NCBI RefSeq assembly: GCF_000877395.1
Contig: NZ_JYFE01000034.1
Span: 1 to 54,967 of the forward strand
DNA: 54,967 nucleotides
Direction: 5' to 3'
DNA from: Jannaschia aquimarina
GTDB lineage: Bacteria; Pseudomonadota; Alphaproteobacteria; Rhodobacterales; Rhodobacteraceae
Positions 54,496 to 54,967 of this stretch are shown in pieces; the first letter of the stretch is position 1, and the number at the start of each line of letters is the position of its first letter. Under the pieces are notes generated by a model. It searched no databases and was not told where the DNA came from. It was given only the letters and a program-made list of their open reading frames with translations. Both the position numbers and the translations under genes were made by a program.

Positions 54496-54967
54496 TCGGG
54501 CGTCTGACCGGCCGGCTGGATCACAAGGGCCCGGATCACGTCCTGCTTGACGTGAACGGCGTGGGCTACGTCGTGCATTGCTCGGACCGGACGCTCGCCG
54601 CGCTGCCCGCACCAGGACAACCGGCCCGCCTCTGGACGGAGCTTCTGGTCCGCGAAGACCTGATGCAGCTTTTCGGTTTCCTCACCATGCAGGAGCGGGA
54701 GTGGCACCGCCTCCTGACCTCGGTGCAGGGGATCGGGGCCAAGGCGTCGCTCGCCATTCTCGGAACGCTCGGGGCCGACGGCATCGGCCGCGCCATCGCG
54801 CTCGGCGATGCGAACGCGGTGCGCGCGGCACCGGGCGTCGGGCCCAAGATCGCTCAGCGGGTCGTGAACGAACTCAAGGGCAAGGCGCCCGCCATGATGA
54901 TGATGGAAGGCGGCGCCGACCCCGTGCTCGACGAGGCCCCCGCCGCCCCCGCCCCCGCGGCGTCGCC
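54492..54967 (+). CDS. ruvA: Holliday junction DNA-binding protein RuvA, cut by the window end
   Basis: 158 codons are visible. Domain [21 protein letters not shown], the helix-hairpin-helix motifs [20 protein letters not shown] and [20 protein letters not shown] of domain II, and the start of the Ala/Pro-rich linker are present; domain III, which contacts RuvB, lies beyond the window. Co-translated with ruvC; ruvB is expected next. Confidence 0.96.
   Translation, partial: MIGRLTGRLDHKGPDHVLLDVNGVGYVVHCSDRTLAALPAPGQPARLWTELLVREDLMQLFGFLTMQEREWHRLLTSVQGIGAKASLAILGTLGADGIGRAIALGDANAVRAAPGVGPKIAQRVVNELKGKAPAMMMMEGGADPVLDEAPAAPAPAAS

Noticed and set aside
1-54967. CRISPR array, transposon, prophage, tRNA or rRNA genes
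   Set aside because: I looked for tandem repeats with spacers, transposase motifs, terminal inverted repeats, T-loop signatures and rRNA motifs and saw none. A small RNA gene could still have been missed by eye.

Overview
The window looks like a chromosomal segment of an alphaproteobacterium of the order Rhodobacterales (Rhodobacter/Roseobacter type). The reasons are its very high GC content, a GcrA cell-cycle regulator, a Rhodobacter-type PmtA and a Pcs for phosphatidylcholine, a 318-residue malyl-CoA lyase, a DUF6455 protein, the divergent hemC/hemE pair, and candidate sites for three alphaproteobacterial regulators (CtrA, PpsR/CrtJ, LexA). I do not call a genus. Nearly all of the window is ordinary core genome. 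There is no phage, insertion sequence, CRISPR array, rRNA or tRNA that I can see, and no island of foreign composition.

Layout. 1-7.1 kb: a frameshifted LysE exporter, phosphatidylcholine synthase, a methyltransferase, a P460-like cytochrome, argD-argF-DMT transporter, and a serine hydrolase. 7.1-14.4 kb: an ABC-2 permease divergent from gcrA, then the lipid operon psd-pssA-pmtA, an AsmA protein and rimO. 14.4-17.9 kb: small DUF proteins and a run of exported enzymes (esterase, MsrB, M48 protease). 17.9-18.5 kb: about 600 bases without a recognisable gene. 18.5-23.4 kb, minus strand: accA, a 5TM sensor with a degenerate GGDEF domain, malyl-CoA lyase, a Ca/Na antiporter and a TlpA-like redoxin. 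23.4-29.2 kb, plus strand: argH, a small lipoprotein, a HAD protein without its catalytic aspartates, a TauD-type dioxygenase, greA and a glutathionyl-hydroquinone reductase. 29.2-32.9 kb: a pseudo-receiver protein behind a CtrA-type site, DUF1636-cobC-cobD, and a transglutaminase-like protein. 32.9-37.9 kb: smc, an Lrp regulator and a Hint-domain protein. 38-43.8 kb: hemC, hemE, an FAD oxidase, hemF and a D-Ala-D-Ala carboxypeptidase. 43.9-50.3 kb: yejABEF and a membrane-anchored cytochrome c. 50.4 kb to the end: pheA, a frameshifted GNAT gene, EcsC, prmA, DUF1127, ruvC and a partial ruvA.

How the genes work together. Membrane lipid supply is the best represented theme: Psd, PssA and PmtA form the PS to PE to PC methylation route, and Pcs gives the choline-dependent route to PC. 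Arginine synthesis (argD, argF, argH), tetrapyrrole synthesis (hemC, hemE, hemF), late cobalamin assembly (cobC, cobD) and peptide uptake (yejABEF) are the other coherent groups. The hemC/hemE spacer holds a perfect TGTCA-N8-TGACA palindrome, the PpsR/CrtJ operator type, so the organism may be, or may descend from, an anoxygenic phototroph.

The most useful observations are: the three regulatory sites; a 3'-end element with fixed architecture that recurs behind three unrelated genes; a HAD-fold protein with both catalytic aspartates replaced, coupled to a dioxygenase; a divergent gene pair whose start codons overlap on opposite strands; and two single-base homopolymer indels that break otherwise intact genes and may be sequencing errors. 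I found no clearly new multi-gene system.
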